Assembly (NCBI GenBank): GCA_030761205.1
Contig: JAULJL010000035.1
Coordinates: 18,579,001-18,643,000, forward strand
Length of the DNA: 64,000 bases
Direction of reading: 5' to 3'
Source of the DNA: Fremontodendron californicum
Lineage: Eukaryota; Streptophyta; Magnoliopsida; Malvales; Malvaceae
The notes below the pieces were generated by a model, which did not search any database, was not told the DNA's origin, and was given only the letters and a program-made list of their open reading frames with translations. Made by a program: the position numbers and the translations under genes. Shown here one piece after another: positions 11,091 through 22,146 of this stretch (positions within the stretch are counted from its first letter, which is position 1; each line of letters starts with the position of its first letter).

Positions 11091-11832
11091 GAGGCTTTAT
11101 CATTTGGCAAATAAATTGCTCCTCTAATCAGAGGCTCTATCACTTGGAAAAATAAACTACTCCTCTAATCAGAGGCTCTATCACTTGGAAAATAAATTGC
11201 TCCTCTAATCAGAGCCTCTATCACTTGGAAAAACAAATTGCTCCTCTAATCAGAGGCTCTATCACTTGGAAAAATAAACTGCTCCTCTAATCCGAGGCTC
11301 TTATCACTTGGAAATAAATTGCTCCTCTAATCAGAGGCTCTATCACTTGAAAAATAAATTGCTCCTCTCATCAGAGACTCTACCACTTGGAAAATAAATC
11401 GCTCCTTTCATCAGAGGCTCCACAATTTTGAAAATAAATTGCTCCTCTCATCAGAGGCTCCACAACTTTGAAAATAAATTGTTCCTCTCATCAGAGGCTC
11501 TATCACTTGGAAAATAAATTGCTCCTCTTATCAGAGGTTCTACCACTTGGAAAATAAATCGCTCCTTTCATCAGAGGCTCCACAATTTTGAAAATAAATT
11601 GCTCCTCTCATCAGAGGCTCCACAAATTTGGAAATAAATTGCTCCTCTAATCAGAGGCTCCACAACTTTGAAAATAAATTGCTCCTCTCATCAGAGGCTC
11701 CACAACTTTGAAAATAAATTGCTCCTCTAATCAGAGGCTCCACAACTTTGAAAATAAATTGCTCCTCTCATCAGAGGCTCCACAACTTTGAAAATAAATT
11801 GCTCCTTTCATCAGAGGCTCCACAACTTTAAA
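11091..11832. repeat. Tandem array of about 18 x 40-bp hairpin units
   Basis: Consecutive units of about 40 bp each hold CTCCTCTAATCAGAGGCTC followed by CACAACTTTGAAAATAAATT or a close variant (early units have TATCACTTGG). CCTCT pairs with AGAGG around a 4-base loop in nearly every unit. Variation falls mostly in the first loop base (A, C or T) or as CCTTT, which still pairs through a G-U wobble. Two early-to-middle units have one broken outer pair. The array is non-coding. More units appear inside the second array near 12665-12945. Confidence 0.9.
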
Positions 11833-12065
11833 ATTTAAAAACGAACTTTGAATTTTTGACAATGAGTTTGAACACAACTTAGATCATCACCTCACTTACT
11901 ACCTTAGTCTTACGAAAGTGAAGACTCATTCTGGATATCCCATCTCTTTCTCGTTTAGTTTTGAAATTTTTTGTCAGATTCTTCAGATATCGCCACTTGA
12001 CTAATCGTACCGAGGCTCGACCTTTCTTAAAGTAACGAGTTTGACTTCGCAAGCCTCGAAAATGG

Positions 12066-13010
12066 TACCCGGAGGTTTTGAAAAATGTCATTTTAAAAGA
12101 TGTTACCCGGAGGTTTTTGAAAGCAGATACTTGGAGGTCTAAAAACGTTACTTCTTTGAAAGTGGTGCCGAGAGGTCTTATTCTTGACTTGGAGAATGAT
12201 GCCGACGGTCTTTATCAATGATTTTTTAGAAAGATGCCCGGAGGTCTTGAAACAGGTGCCCGGAGGTCTGTAAAAATGTCTTTTCATTGAAAATGGCGCC
12301 TGGAGGTCTTATCCATGGATTTTTGAGACTAGTGCCCGGAGGTCTTGAAACAGGTGCCCGGAGGTCTTTAAAAATGTCTTTTCTTTGAAAATGATGCCCG
12401 GAGGTCTTATCCATGATTTTCGAGAATAGTGCCCGGAGGTCTTGAGACAGGTGTCCGGAGATCTTTAAAAATGTCTTTTCCTTGAAAATGACGCCCGGAG
12501 GTCTTAAGAGAGGTGCCCGGAGGTCTTTAAAAATGTCTTTTCATTGAAAATGGCGCCCGGAGGTCTTATCCATGGATTTTTTTGAGACTAGTGCCCGGAG
12601 GTCTTAAAAATGTAACCCGGAGGTTTTAAAACAGATGCCCGGAGGTCTTCTTTTTTTTTCTATCATTTTGAAAAATAAATTGCTCCTCTAATCAGAGGCT
12701 CCACAACTTTGAAAATAAATTGCTCCTCTCATCAAAGGCTCCACAACTTTGAAAATAAATCTTTTTCATGTGCCCGGAGGACTTAAAAATGTAACCCGGA
12801 GGTTTTAAAAACAGATGCCCGGAGGTCATCTTTTTTTTTTTCCATCATTTTGAAAAATAAATTGCTCCTCTAATCAGAGGCTCCACAACTTTGAAAATAA
12901 ATTGCTCCTCTCATCAGAGGCTCTACGACTTTGAAAATAAATTCTTTTCCTGTGCCCGGAGGACTTAAAAATGTAACCCGGAGGTTTTAAAAGAGGTGCC
13001 CGGAGGTCTT
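12066..13010. repeat. GCCCGGAGGTCTT repeat array with higher-order structure
   Basis: Two dozen or so copies of GCCCGGAGGTCTT (variants ACCCGGAGGTTTT and GCCCGGAGGACTT) are spaced by AT-rich linkers such as AAAAATGTCTTTTC. From about 12632 the units form a higher-order repeat of roughly 180 bp. In it a GCCCGGAGG block alternates with two copies of the 40-bp hairpin unit and a T-tract. The short frames crossing this array on the minus strand are by-products of the periodicity, not genes. Confidence 0.88.
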
Positions 13011-15954
13011 GGTGATCATACCTGAAGATCATATCTTGGAAGAAAATCTCGCTGGATGTTCGAATTCAAATGTCAAAATTTCAAATAGTCAATGTCATGC
13101 ATGAAATGTGAATGTCATGCGATGTCAATGCGTATGCCCCTGATGATGCATGTGCAAGTACCTTCGGATATTGTACACATTTTACGACACGATGCAGATG
13201 CAAAACTTAATAAATATGTGAATGTTCATGAATGATACGAATGCTCCCGATTGTTTTTTTTTCTGATCTTGGTTTAGCTTTTCCAAATCGTTTTTCCTCT
13301 TCGAAACAGAGTGTATACTGAAACGCTTGTGCCTCGTAAGAGATCAACCCTTTTCTTCACTTTGGAACTATCCCTTTGCCCCGATCGTTTTTCAAAATTT
13401 TATCCACTGGAGTCCGAGTGTTCATTTCTTCTACCTCAATAGTTCCATACCTCTGGGCCAGAAGAACCTTCGTCTTATGCCAACATCGGAAATGGTTTCT
13501 TCCAAAAATATTTTCATTTATCTGTTTTGCTTGCTCCCTTTTTTTTGAAAAATGTTTGCTTATTTACTGAAAACTTTTGAGTTGAAAATGTCATCGTCTG
13601 ATATTGCGATATCCATATCTCTTGAAGATTGATGATCACTGTTAGAAGTTTTTCTGAGTGTCAATTCGGATTTTTCAAATTGAGTCGGAAGGCTTGGTAC
13701 CACAAGATTTTGGTTGATCCAACGGAGACTTTGCAACAGGAAAAATGTATATCCTTTCTAGATTCACAAATGGAACAAATTTTATAGAACATGATTTTTT
13801 GCACTCAAACAAATTCAACCTTCTTTTAGTTTCCAAATTATGGCATTTTGACAAACGTCGAGACTAGCTGGGATATTCAGACTGGAGAATTGATTCTGGA
13901 AAGGAAAACGATCTCAGCTTTTAAAGTCAAACCTCCAGACGAGCGTTAACAGTTTTGGGATATTTTGGAATTCTCAGATGTTCCTTAACTTCTTCAAAAT
14001 GACCTCTTCTTTTGTTATGGCCTCGACAATACCATAAGCAGCACCGAAATTCTCCCATTTTACTCTAGACTACCCGTGTTGGGTTTTCACCCTAGAGTCT
14101 CCTTCTTTCCATTTTTTTCATTTTTTCATTAAATGCTTCACCATGCATTCCAGAAATCAAGATTTATCCAAAAAGGATTTTTAACCAGAAGGGAGACCGA
14201 AGTCTCATGCATTTCTCTAAGAATAGACTCATCAATTTAAATGGCCATGCTCGATCAAAATGGTCTTTTCAAGGTACGTAATGTAGGCCAAGGTTCGAGG
14301 TTCTGAAAAAAGATAAATAGGCCCAAACATGTATTTAAGGTGATCAAATCAATGATCATTTCATGAGGAGGATTCTTTTCGAAACATTTGTCTTTTTTGA
14401 GCCTTTTCTTTGTTCGATGATTTTCATCCGTTATTTTCTTCCTTTTCTATTTTTTTTGCTTTCCTTTTTCTTTTTATCTCCCCTTTTTTTTTTTGCATTT
14501 CTTATTTTGACAAGGTGAGCCCGTCGTTATTTGGAAGCTCAAATTTCTCTTTGATTCAAGGCATTCTTTTTTCTTTTTTGAACCAAGATTTCACTATCTC
14601 TGACCTTTGAAAAGATCTTTCCTCTAATTTGCCCCCTAGTGTGGAGGGTGATCCTTGATCGGGGTTGAAAGAACGAAAGTATTCATTAGGCTCAAAAGGG
14701 GTAGCAAAAGGATATTTTCTATTTTGTGAAAGGATGATGAAAGATGGCCATTTTTCATCTCGAACACAAGCACGTAAATCGAAGAGTCATTCCTTAGAGG
14801 AAAATAATGAAAAGGTTTTTTTTTCTTTCTTGAAACCGTCTTGAATTTCATAAATGCATGATGCCACACTCATTTTTCATTTTTTTCTTTTTTTTCATTT
14901 TTTTTCATCATTTTTTTTTTGGTTGATGCATGCTCCGAAAATTACTTCATCTTTATCCACCACGCGTGTTCCGTATCTACAAATGATGCACCATTTGATT
15001 GGTCATACAAATGAGAATTCGTATCATAACGAGGAACACCTCGAATCTTTTTGCTCTTCGAAGGGACAAGAAAGAATATGGCTCGAAAACAGCTTTTTCT
15101 AGGAACACGAGAAAATCAGGTTTAATCATTGTTACCCGAGATGTTTATCATGAAGGGACATTTGGGCAACTCTTGTTTTGTGGTTACGGAAAAGGATGTG
15201 AATGGTTTTGGCATAACCTTGACACACATCAATTTACCATAATTCAGATTCTTGAAAGAAGTTTCACTTGTTTGAGACACAAAAAGCTCGAATTTTTTCA
15301 AGAAGTTTGTTCCATTGCTCATAACCTAAATTAGGATCTGCATTTTTCTTATTGCACTGACTATGGTTTCTGAAATTCAACAATATATTCCTGGAAGCAT
15401 TGGTTTTTTCATACTCAAAAGATTCAAGCATGGGCAAGTCCGAAAGAGAGGGAAGGATGTTGGGTCATTTCTAACATTGATCATCAATAATCTCAAGACT
15501 CCTCATCATTTCCTAACGTGAAGAAAGATTTTTTCTTTTAAAAACGCGCTCTTCAAAATCAAGAATTTCTTTAATGTTTATTTTTGCAAATTCAAATTAA
15601 AGCACAACAAACACAAAGCTTTTTGAAATTCAAAATTTATTTATTTCATGTGGATTCCAATATAAGACAAGTGCTTTCATGATGAGGCATAGAACTACAT
15701 GCATATTCTTCAATGCTTGTTGACACGCTTTTAGAGGTAACCATTCTCATCCTCAAAACCCGTGGCAAAGAAACCGATTTATGGCAATGCGGATTTCCAC
15801 TGTTCAACTAGCTCTGGAGTCAAAGTGCCGTCATGGACAAGACCTTCAATCTTTTCCTTCAGTTGTCTGCATGCTTCAGTTGTCTGGATCTTTCAGTTTT
15901 CAAAACTAAGCCGGCTTCTTTTTTTTATTCCTCAAGTGTGCTTTATGATGCATG
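13011..15954. other. Retroelement interior, T-rich, no coding domain found
   Basis: About 2.9 kb of T/CT-rich sequence inside the element. The longest frame (14999-15334, 111 codons) has no gag or pol motif that I recognise and no neighbours in frame. I see no zinc knuckle, protease DSG or reverse-transcriptase YxDD motif on either strand. Confidence 0.6.
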
Positions 15955-16260
15955 AGCTATGAATGTCGCGAACGTAACACGATGTCATATGATGCATGTA
16001 AAGAATAAACAAATTAATGCATGAACATGTACAATGAGTGACTATGTATGTCACGAATGCAAGACCTTATTATAATGAATGCAATCACGATGTTGATATG
16101 ATGCATGTAAAGAATAAATAAAATGATATACTGGTATATACAGAGAATGATCATGTATGTCACTAATGCATTCTACAATGAATGACCATGCATGTTATGA
16201 TTGTAATATGATGCGAATTTGATTTGTCTAAAGAATAAACAAATTAATGCATGAATATAT
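15955..16260. repeat. Degenerate direct repeats in retroelement interior
   Basis: Three loosely matching blocks share GATGCATGTAAAGAATAAA, CAAATTAATGCATGAA and ATGTATGTCAC words. They look like an old tandem repeat that has drifted. Confidence 0.55.
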
Positions 16261-17017
16261 ATAGAAAACTATTCATGATTTGGACTGAACTTGATCATTC
16301 AACAATTTTATTGCACAAACTTTGATCTCCAAATTCAATCCACAAAATTTTTTGTTTTTGTTTTTTTTGTTTATTTTTTGAAACATTTTTTTCGTAAAAA
16401 TAAAAATATTATAAAAAAAAACAATTTTTATCAAAAACTTTTGTGGTAGTGGGTCTTATTACGGCACAAATGTCCGAGTATTTATTCAACACTACCGGTT
16501 TGTAATTCTCATTTAATCAACAACAAGTGTTTATGCGATTTTTCAAATGAGATTATTATTACCGTGAAATCAAAAACATAATTATAAATGTACATGCTTT
16601 ATTTACAAGTGCATCAATGCATGAAATGTACGAGATGTACGAAAAGAAAGAATTTTTATATTTACAAACTCAAAAAGTTAACGAACATTTGCTCCGACAG
16701 TATCAACTTATTTAAGCGTCATGGTGCCTTCGGAGCGAAAAATGAAACTTATTGCGGGTAGCACGATGGGCGTTCATCATTACCCGGTTTACAGTTTTTG
16801 TTCGGAGTGTAAACAAATAGCAAAAAAAATCACCATGTTCCTTCCAAATTTCGAGGATATCCGATCGGAAATTTGATATGGCTCTACTCAAGTTCACTAC
16901 ATGAGGTTGAGTTAGGTTCTAAAAGGCTCCAAATTGCTCCTTACTGTCGCCCGTGAAGGCTGGTAAGGCATCCCGATTTAAACGGGTTCAATTTGTTGGA
17001 GTATATTTTCCAGGCTT

Positions 17018-17121
17018 ATGCGGAGGTTATTGCCTCACGAAAGCGTAGGTACTTTATTACTCCGAAAGTGTTTCGCTAGCCCATGCGGAGGTTATTGCCT
17101 CACGAGAGCGTAGGTACTTTA
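17018..17121. repeat. Two-copy direct repeat near the 3' LTR
   Basis: ATGCGGAGGTTATTGCCTCA, followed by CGARAGCGTAGGTACTTTA, occurs twice about 66 bp apart, some 330-430 bp upstream of the 3' LTR. Confidence 0.75.
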
Positions 17122-17454
17122 CTTCCACCTAAAGGGATAAAGCTCGGGTACAGAGCTTATGTATGAAATGTACGTGCTTGTGTGTGAGAAGGAACAAGCA
17201 AACCTTCGACTATTTGTCTACGACTCTTTATTCTAAACATTCCACGATTTAAAAAAAAAATAAACGACATAAAAAAATGAATCAAGAATTAACGAATATC
17301 AAAGTGTAATTGCAAGCAAAATAAAAATAAAGAAAGAAAGAAAGTAAAGAGAATTAAAATTAAATACCGATTAAATCCGTTAAATCGAGATTTTAAGATA
17401 ACTCATGACTAATTTATGGCTCGACTCTCGAAGTCCCCAGTGGAGTCGCCAAGC

Positions 17455-19694
17455 TGTGATAACGTTTTTTTTCGGACCGCTAAGACGAATTTGATGAAAA
17501 CATAAAAATGGAGTCGCCACCAATCTTTTTTGCTAGGTGTGATTGGCCACCTATTAAAACCGATTTTAGAAAAATATTTTAAAATTAATTAAAACATTTT
17601 GTAAAACCAATTTCGAAGTTCGCGCTTTGAACCAGAGAGAAAAAAAACAAAGTTGGGTTCGGGAGTCGATTACGTGCGGGGAAGGATTAGCACCCCCGCA
17701 ACGCCCGTTTAGAAAACGGTACCATTTAATCACATGTTATCTTGAATCTCGATTTAATGGACTTGACATCAATATTTAAAAATAATTCTCTTTTATTTTT
17801 ATTTTATAATAAAAAAAACATGTTTATTATTTTTTTTGAATTTTTTTATTATTATTTTTTTGAAAACGAAAGTGGACACAAATTTATTATCGAAAATACT
17901 CATTAAATATTCCCGACACTCTCGGTAGTATTTAACGAGATCTTCTCACCTCAAGACATCTTAGGAATCACAACCGTGATATCCTTCGAATTCTGTCGTC
18001 GGCTAATCCGTATTCATCTTTTTTATTGCGTACAATGCAAATATTTAAATGTCGGATGCACCCGACTTAACATATAACTATAAAATAAAACATGCAAATC
18101 ATAATACTAAAAAACGAGCATGGCAAAATATCGAGCGCAATAAACATTCGCTCTTTATTTATTTTTTTTATTTTGATTATTTCCATTTTTTTTTTAAATG
18201 AGAACGAATTTTTGTATCGAGCTTGTCGTTAAATACTCCCACCACTCGTGGTGATATTTAACGAGATTCTCTCACCTCAAGATATCTTAGGAATCACTAC
18301 CGTGACATCTTTCGAATTCCGTCGTCGGTAATTTACATCCACGTTTAATTATGTAAGCACCCAAAATATCATTTTTTATTTCTTTAAAAGATTAATAATG
18401 CATTTAATAAAAAATAAAATAAAATAAGGTAAGATAAGATAAGATAAGATAAGATAAGATAATAATAAAAAATTATTATTATTATTATAATAAATAAGCT
18501 AATTAGATAAAAAAGTTTATGAACTAACATGAAAAGTAAATGTAAATAAAAATAAAATACATAGACATCAAGCATGCACCACAATAGATTATAACCAAAG
18601 CAAACAACATTATCAAACACCAAATATACAAAAATCAAAAATAAAACAATAAAAACAAGTATAATGAATAAAAAAAAAATACTGCTTTCTTTAGTTTCCC
18701 CATATTTCTTCCTTTACTTTATTACTATTTCTTCCTTTACTTTATTACTATTCTTTGTAAGAAACAAACTTGCTTTCCCTGTACCCGATGCCCCCTACTT
18801 TCATTTTTTTTTTTTTAAAGCCTTTTTCTATTAAATAACATCTTTCCTCCCATTTTATTCCCTGTAGCTGTCGTCTCCCCCCTATGGCTACTTTCCCTTT
18901 TTTTAACATTTTTCTATAAAAAACATCTTCTCTCACCTTTTACTTCACCTCAGAATAAATAATAAATCCAACAGCAACTGCAACAATGGCTTGGCTTGGT
19001 GTCTGCCTCATCTTCTTGGCCAGCCTGAAGGTCTTGTGGGAAGGCATGTTTGGTGGTCGGGAGGGATGCGGCGCTGGAGCTTGAAGCTGTGGCGGTGGGG
19101 GGGCCAAGTGATGGTGGTGGGAGCTGGGAGAGTTTGATTTGGGGTCTCGCGTGTGACTGTGGTAGGAGAGGTAAGGTAGCTGTTGAGTGTGCAGGGGAGG
19201 TTGAGCTAGGATGAAATGGGGGAGACGGCTAGAGTTAGCAGCAGAGGGGTTAGGTTAGGGTAGGGTTTGGGGAAAGAAAGGTTTTCTGGATGGGTAATGG
19301 GTCTCAGGTTTTTTTATTTTTGGATCCTCCTTTTCTCTAAGCTGTTGAGTTCTTTTTGTAGAACTTTAGGGTCTCCATCTCTAGGCAATCCTAGAATTTT
19401 CGGGATTATCGGTCTGCCAAAGGAAAAAAAAATGGTAAAGAAAGAAAATTGGGAAAAGTGACCTGTCATGGTGGCTGGTCAAGGGTAGGGGAAGCGTGTG
19501 GCAGGAGTTAGGCTAGGGTTTTGGCAGGTTAGGTTGGTGTAGGGTTTGGGCCTGATGGGCCAGTGGGTCTGGGTTCGGGGAAATGGGCCAGAAATTGGGC
19601 CTAGATAGTAGATTGGGCCTGCTAAATAGTAGGCCCTGTTGCACATGGTCCGGGTCGGATTCGAATCCGACCCGGACGAGAATTGGTTATTACA
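17455..19694. repeat. 3' LTR (2,240 bp)
   Basis: It matches the 5' LTR but is about 357 bp shorter. The missing piece corresponds to one subrepeat period. The first subrepeat here (about 17897-18015) begins like subrepeat 1 of the 5' LTR (GACACTCTCGG) and ends like subrepeat 2 (GGCTAATCCGTATTC), so the two units appear fused. It ends GTTATTACA, directly followed by the TSD ACATT. Confidence 0.92.
19648..19677. repeat. Perfect 30-bp palindrome near end of 3' LTR
   Basis: Identical to the palindrome at 10955-10984, again 17 bp before the LTR terminus. Confidence 0.8.
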
Positions 19695-19699
19695 ACATT
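19695..19699. repeat. Target-site duplication, right (ACATT)
   Basis: Exact partner of 8400-8404. Confidence 0.85.
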
Positions 19700-19837
19700 A
19701 ATGTGTCTTTGCTCACATGATTAGTTTCTTTATTTATATTTTCTCATAATTTGACAACATTAATGTGTCAAGTGAAAACGGTAATCTATATCATTTGAGG
19801 TATTTGGGTTTAAAATGCTGAAAATGCAAAAAAAATA

Positions 19838-20300
19838 ACACGAACACAAACACTTCATAAATACATAATTTTTTTAAAAAATTGAATCATACTGATAAAT
19901 TATGCAAAATATGAGATGAATTGAGATACGACGTGAACACAACATAGAAAAAATAATTAAAAAAATAACATAAACACGATACAAATACATGAACGTGTAC
20001 AAATATACATAAAATAAATTATTAACGTGTAAAAATTTATATAAATTTATAATATTTTGAAAACACAAAAAAATAACACAAACACACAAAATTTTGAATC
20101 ATTATGACAAATTATGCAAAATATGAGATAAATTGAGACACGATACAAACACAACATAGGAAAAATAATTAAAACACAATACTAAAAATAAAATGAACAT
20201 GACATGAATATACAAACGTTTAAAGATATACATAAAACGAATTATTACGGGTAAAAATTTATATAAATTTATAATACTGTAAACTCAAAAAATAATATGA
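19838..20300. repeat. AT-rich dispersed repeat, tandem pair
   Basis: Two adjacent copies (about 19838-20065 and 20066-20300) share AAATTATGCAAAATATGAGAT, AACACAACATAG and AAAAATTTATATAAATTTAT. Related decayed copies occur at about 34078-34230, 46955-47185 and 55605-55775, and inverted at about 57545-57735 and 59220-59470. ACACGAT-type words recur in all of them. They resemble a very common plant interspersed repeat, but I cannot assign a class. Confidence 0.55.
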
Positions 20301-20561
20301 ACATATAATTTTTTTTTTCTCTCCTTTTCTCTCTTTCTTTCCCTCTCTTCTTCTTCTTCTTCATCTGAAAAAAAAAAAACGTGGACACCCTCTTTGCTCT
20401 CCAAAATTTCTAATATTTATAGTAAGGATTCAAATAGCCGGATGTTACAGTTAATTCATTAGCTAGATGAACTAGCCAAAGAAAAGCACAAAATCCAGCG
20501 CATCCGGGTACTTCAACTAGTAAGCACACAACACCAGGAACCGTGACTTGTGTCTTCATGC

Positions 20562-20852
20562 TCAAGGCAAAGTGTAATCTGCAAAACATAAATAATAAAA
20601 AAACAGTTTCAAGTGATGCAAATGAATAAGGAAAATGAGACTCGAAACTCGGAGAATCTTATGAAGAAGAGGAAAAAATCAGCAAAGAATCTGTAAATAA
20701 TACTATTGCGAATAAAAAACATACCTCCGCATTTGTAACCAACAGGACGATCAGCAATGTTGCAGCGTTTAGGAAGTACCAGCTCCTTCTGCTACATTGA
20801 GCAAGGCAATGCCTAAAATAGCAAGAAACACCAGAAAGCATATGTACTTCAT
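20562..20852 (-). pseudogene. LTP pseudogene with internal deletion
   Basis: This minus-strand relic has the same gene plan as the two intact LTP genes. The first part (20852 downward) begins M-K-Y-I-C and encodes a good signal peptide ending near VAEGAG. It then joins directly, out of frame, to the C-terminal part LPKRCNIADRPVGYKCGG, with GT-AG intron 20724-20579 and a final exon 20578-20562 giving D-Y-T-L-P and a stop. The central region holding the first six cysteines is missing, and the signal-peptide frame runs into TAA a few codons after the junction. The retained C-terminus (RPVGYKCGDYTLP) is closer to the family consensus, as I recall it, than the tails of the two intact copies. A leader-intron donor is also recognisable upstream. 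It could be transcribed but not make an LTP. Confidence 0.8.
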
Positions 20853-20861
20853 TTCTTCAAT

Positions 20862-21587
20862 ATTGCAATGCATAAACACTTGTGAACTTCAAAATTTTAT
20901 AGTGAAACCAAGCAAGTAAAATGGTTTTTAATGAGTAATAATACATATGAAACCCACAAATCATAGTAGAGGTAGCACTAGAGGAAAAGTGTTTGTTTAT
21001 TGCAGCACCTACTACTCCAAAAAACATGTATTTAGGAATTACCTGGCTATTTTAAGCCAATGATTATTATTGCTTGCTGAAGCCATTACTGTAATGCCAC
21101 TACTTCTTTATCCTGAAGGGGCACAAAGAAATCTTTTGTGAGAAGCTGACATCATAGCATCTAACAAGTTCAAAATCTACTAACATATCCATTAGAATCC
21201 TCTTTCTCTAGAGTCTAGAACCCGAATTTCCTCATTAGCAACATCATTGAAATCCCATTTCAGTTGAAATATCTGTTAGAAAATACAAATTTTCTTGTCT
21301 TTAACTTGATGAGAAGTGGGAATCAAACAATCAGTGTTCATTATTTCTTTTCCTGCTAGTGTTAATCCAAAATTCTAAATTATCTTTTCCTAATAAGCTA
21401 ACCCTCATTTCTTTTTGTATTTTTTAATCATATCTTCCACAGAGCTAGCTACCCTAATCTTCCTTCTCACCACTCCCTTGTTGGCAATTGTCTTGCTTTA
21501 TAAATTCCAAATTTTTTAGATCACCAGATAAAATGGCCAATAGTTGTTTAAAGGGTGTAGACACTCGTTTTTGGTCAATAACATTTC
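20862..21587. other. LTP-pseudogene upstream region and intergenic sequence
   Basis: The first 200 bp resemble the upstream region of the intact LTP genes, including a GTTTGTTTATTGCAGCACC stretch similar to their GTCAGCTGCAGCACC. No further gene is seen. Confidence 0.45.
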
Positions 21588-21644
21588 ATGCAGGCACAAA
21601 TCTCATATGCAGCGGGCCTTAGTAATAGTCTTCCTGTCAGCAGC

Positions 21645-22015
21645 GCTCGTCGCTTGGCACGTCCCTTCATGGCGCGTCACTTGGCACGTCGCTTGGCACA
21701 TCGCTTGGCATGTCGCTTCCTAGCACGTCGCTTCCTGACACGTCGTTTCTTGGCACGTCGCTTGGCATGTTGCTTTTTGACACGTCACTTGGCACGTCGC
21801 TTGGCATGTCACTTCCTGACACGTCGCTTCTTGGCACGTCTCTTGACGTCGCTTGGCATGTCACTTCCTGGCACGTGGCTTGGTACGTCGCTTCCTGACA
21901 CGTCGCTTCTTGGCTCGTCTCTTGGCATGTCGCTTGGCATGTCACTTCTTGGCACGTCGCTTCCTGACACGTCGCTTGGCACGTCACTTCTTGGCACGTC
22001 GCTTCTTGGCAGTAG
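21645..22015. repeat. 12/15-bp minisatellite
   Basis: Alternating CTTGGCACGTCG (12 bp) and CTTCCTGACACGTCG (15 bp) units run for about 370 bp. Because both unit lengths are multiples of three, several frames on both strands stay open. The plus-strand frame 21588-22151 reads R-R-L-A or R-R-F-L repeats, and the minus-strand frame 21667-22035 reads T-C-Q-E repeats. I treat these as by-products. No signal peptide, conserved flank or splice structure supports a protein. Confidence 0.85.
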
Positions 22016-22146
22016 GACTTCTTGTAGTAATACACAACTACGTGAAGGCTGTGGAGCTAACCAGGGAAGGTTGGCAGGATTCTTGGGTTTGCTCCACTCT
22101 TGGAATGTCCTGGAGAGCATGGCTTGGAGGCTCAGATATGGAGACT

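Larger units (their letters stand above)
8405..19694. mobile_element. Complete non-autonomous LTR retrotransposon (LARD-like)
   Basis: An 11.29-kb element is bounded by two long direct LTRs (8405-11001 and 17455-19694). They start TGTCATAAC or TGTGATAAC and end GTTATTACA, so the termini are short TG...CA inverted repeats. ACATT flanks both sides. The 6.45-kb interior shows no gag, protease, reverse transcriptase, RNase H or integrase in any frame. Instead it carries two tandem-repeat arrays and T-rich filler. This fits a large retrotransposon derivative that would need enzymes from a related autonomous element. No tRNA primer-binding site directly follows the 5' LTR, and no clear polypurine tract precedes the 3' LTR. 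LTR words such as GAGTCGCCACC and interior AGTCCCCAGTGGAGTCGCC recall Ty3/gypsy-derived plant elements, but that lineage call is inference. Confidence 0.88.

Noticed and set aside
11091..11832. CRISPR-like array
   Set aside because: The units are contiguous 40-bp tandem repeats without unique spacers, in a plant retroelement, so it is a satellite-like array.
11879..12414. Minus-strand frames rich in RPPG/KTSGH repeats
   Set aside because: They are translations of the GCCCGGAGGTCTT array, not a conserved protein.
14999..15334. 111-codon frame in the retroelement interior
   Set aside because: No gag zinc knuckle, protease or reverse-transcriptase motif. It is isolated and bounded by unrelated T-rich sequence.
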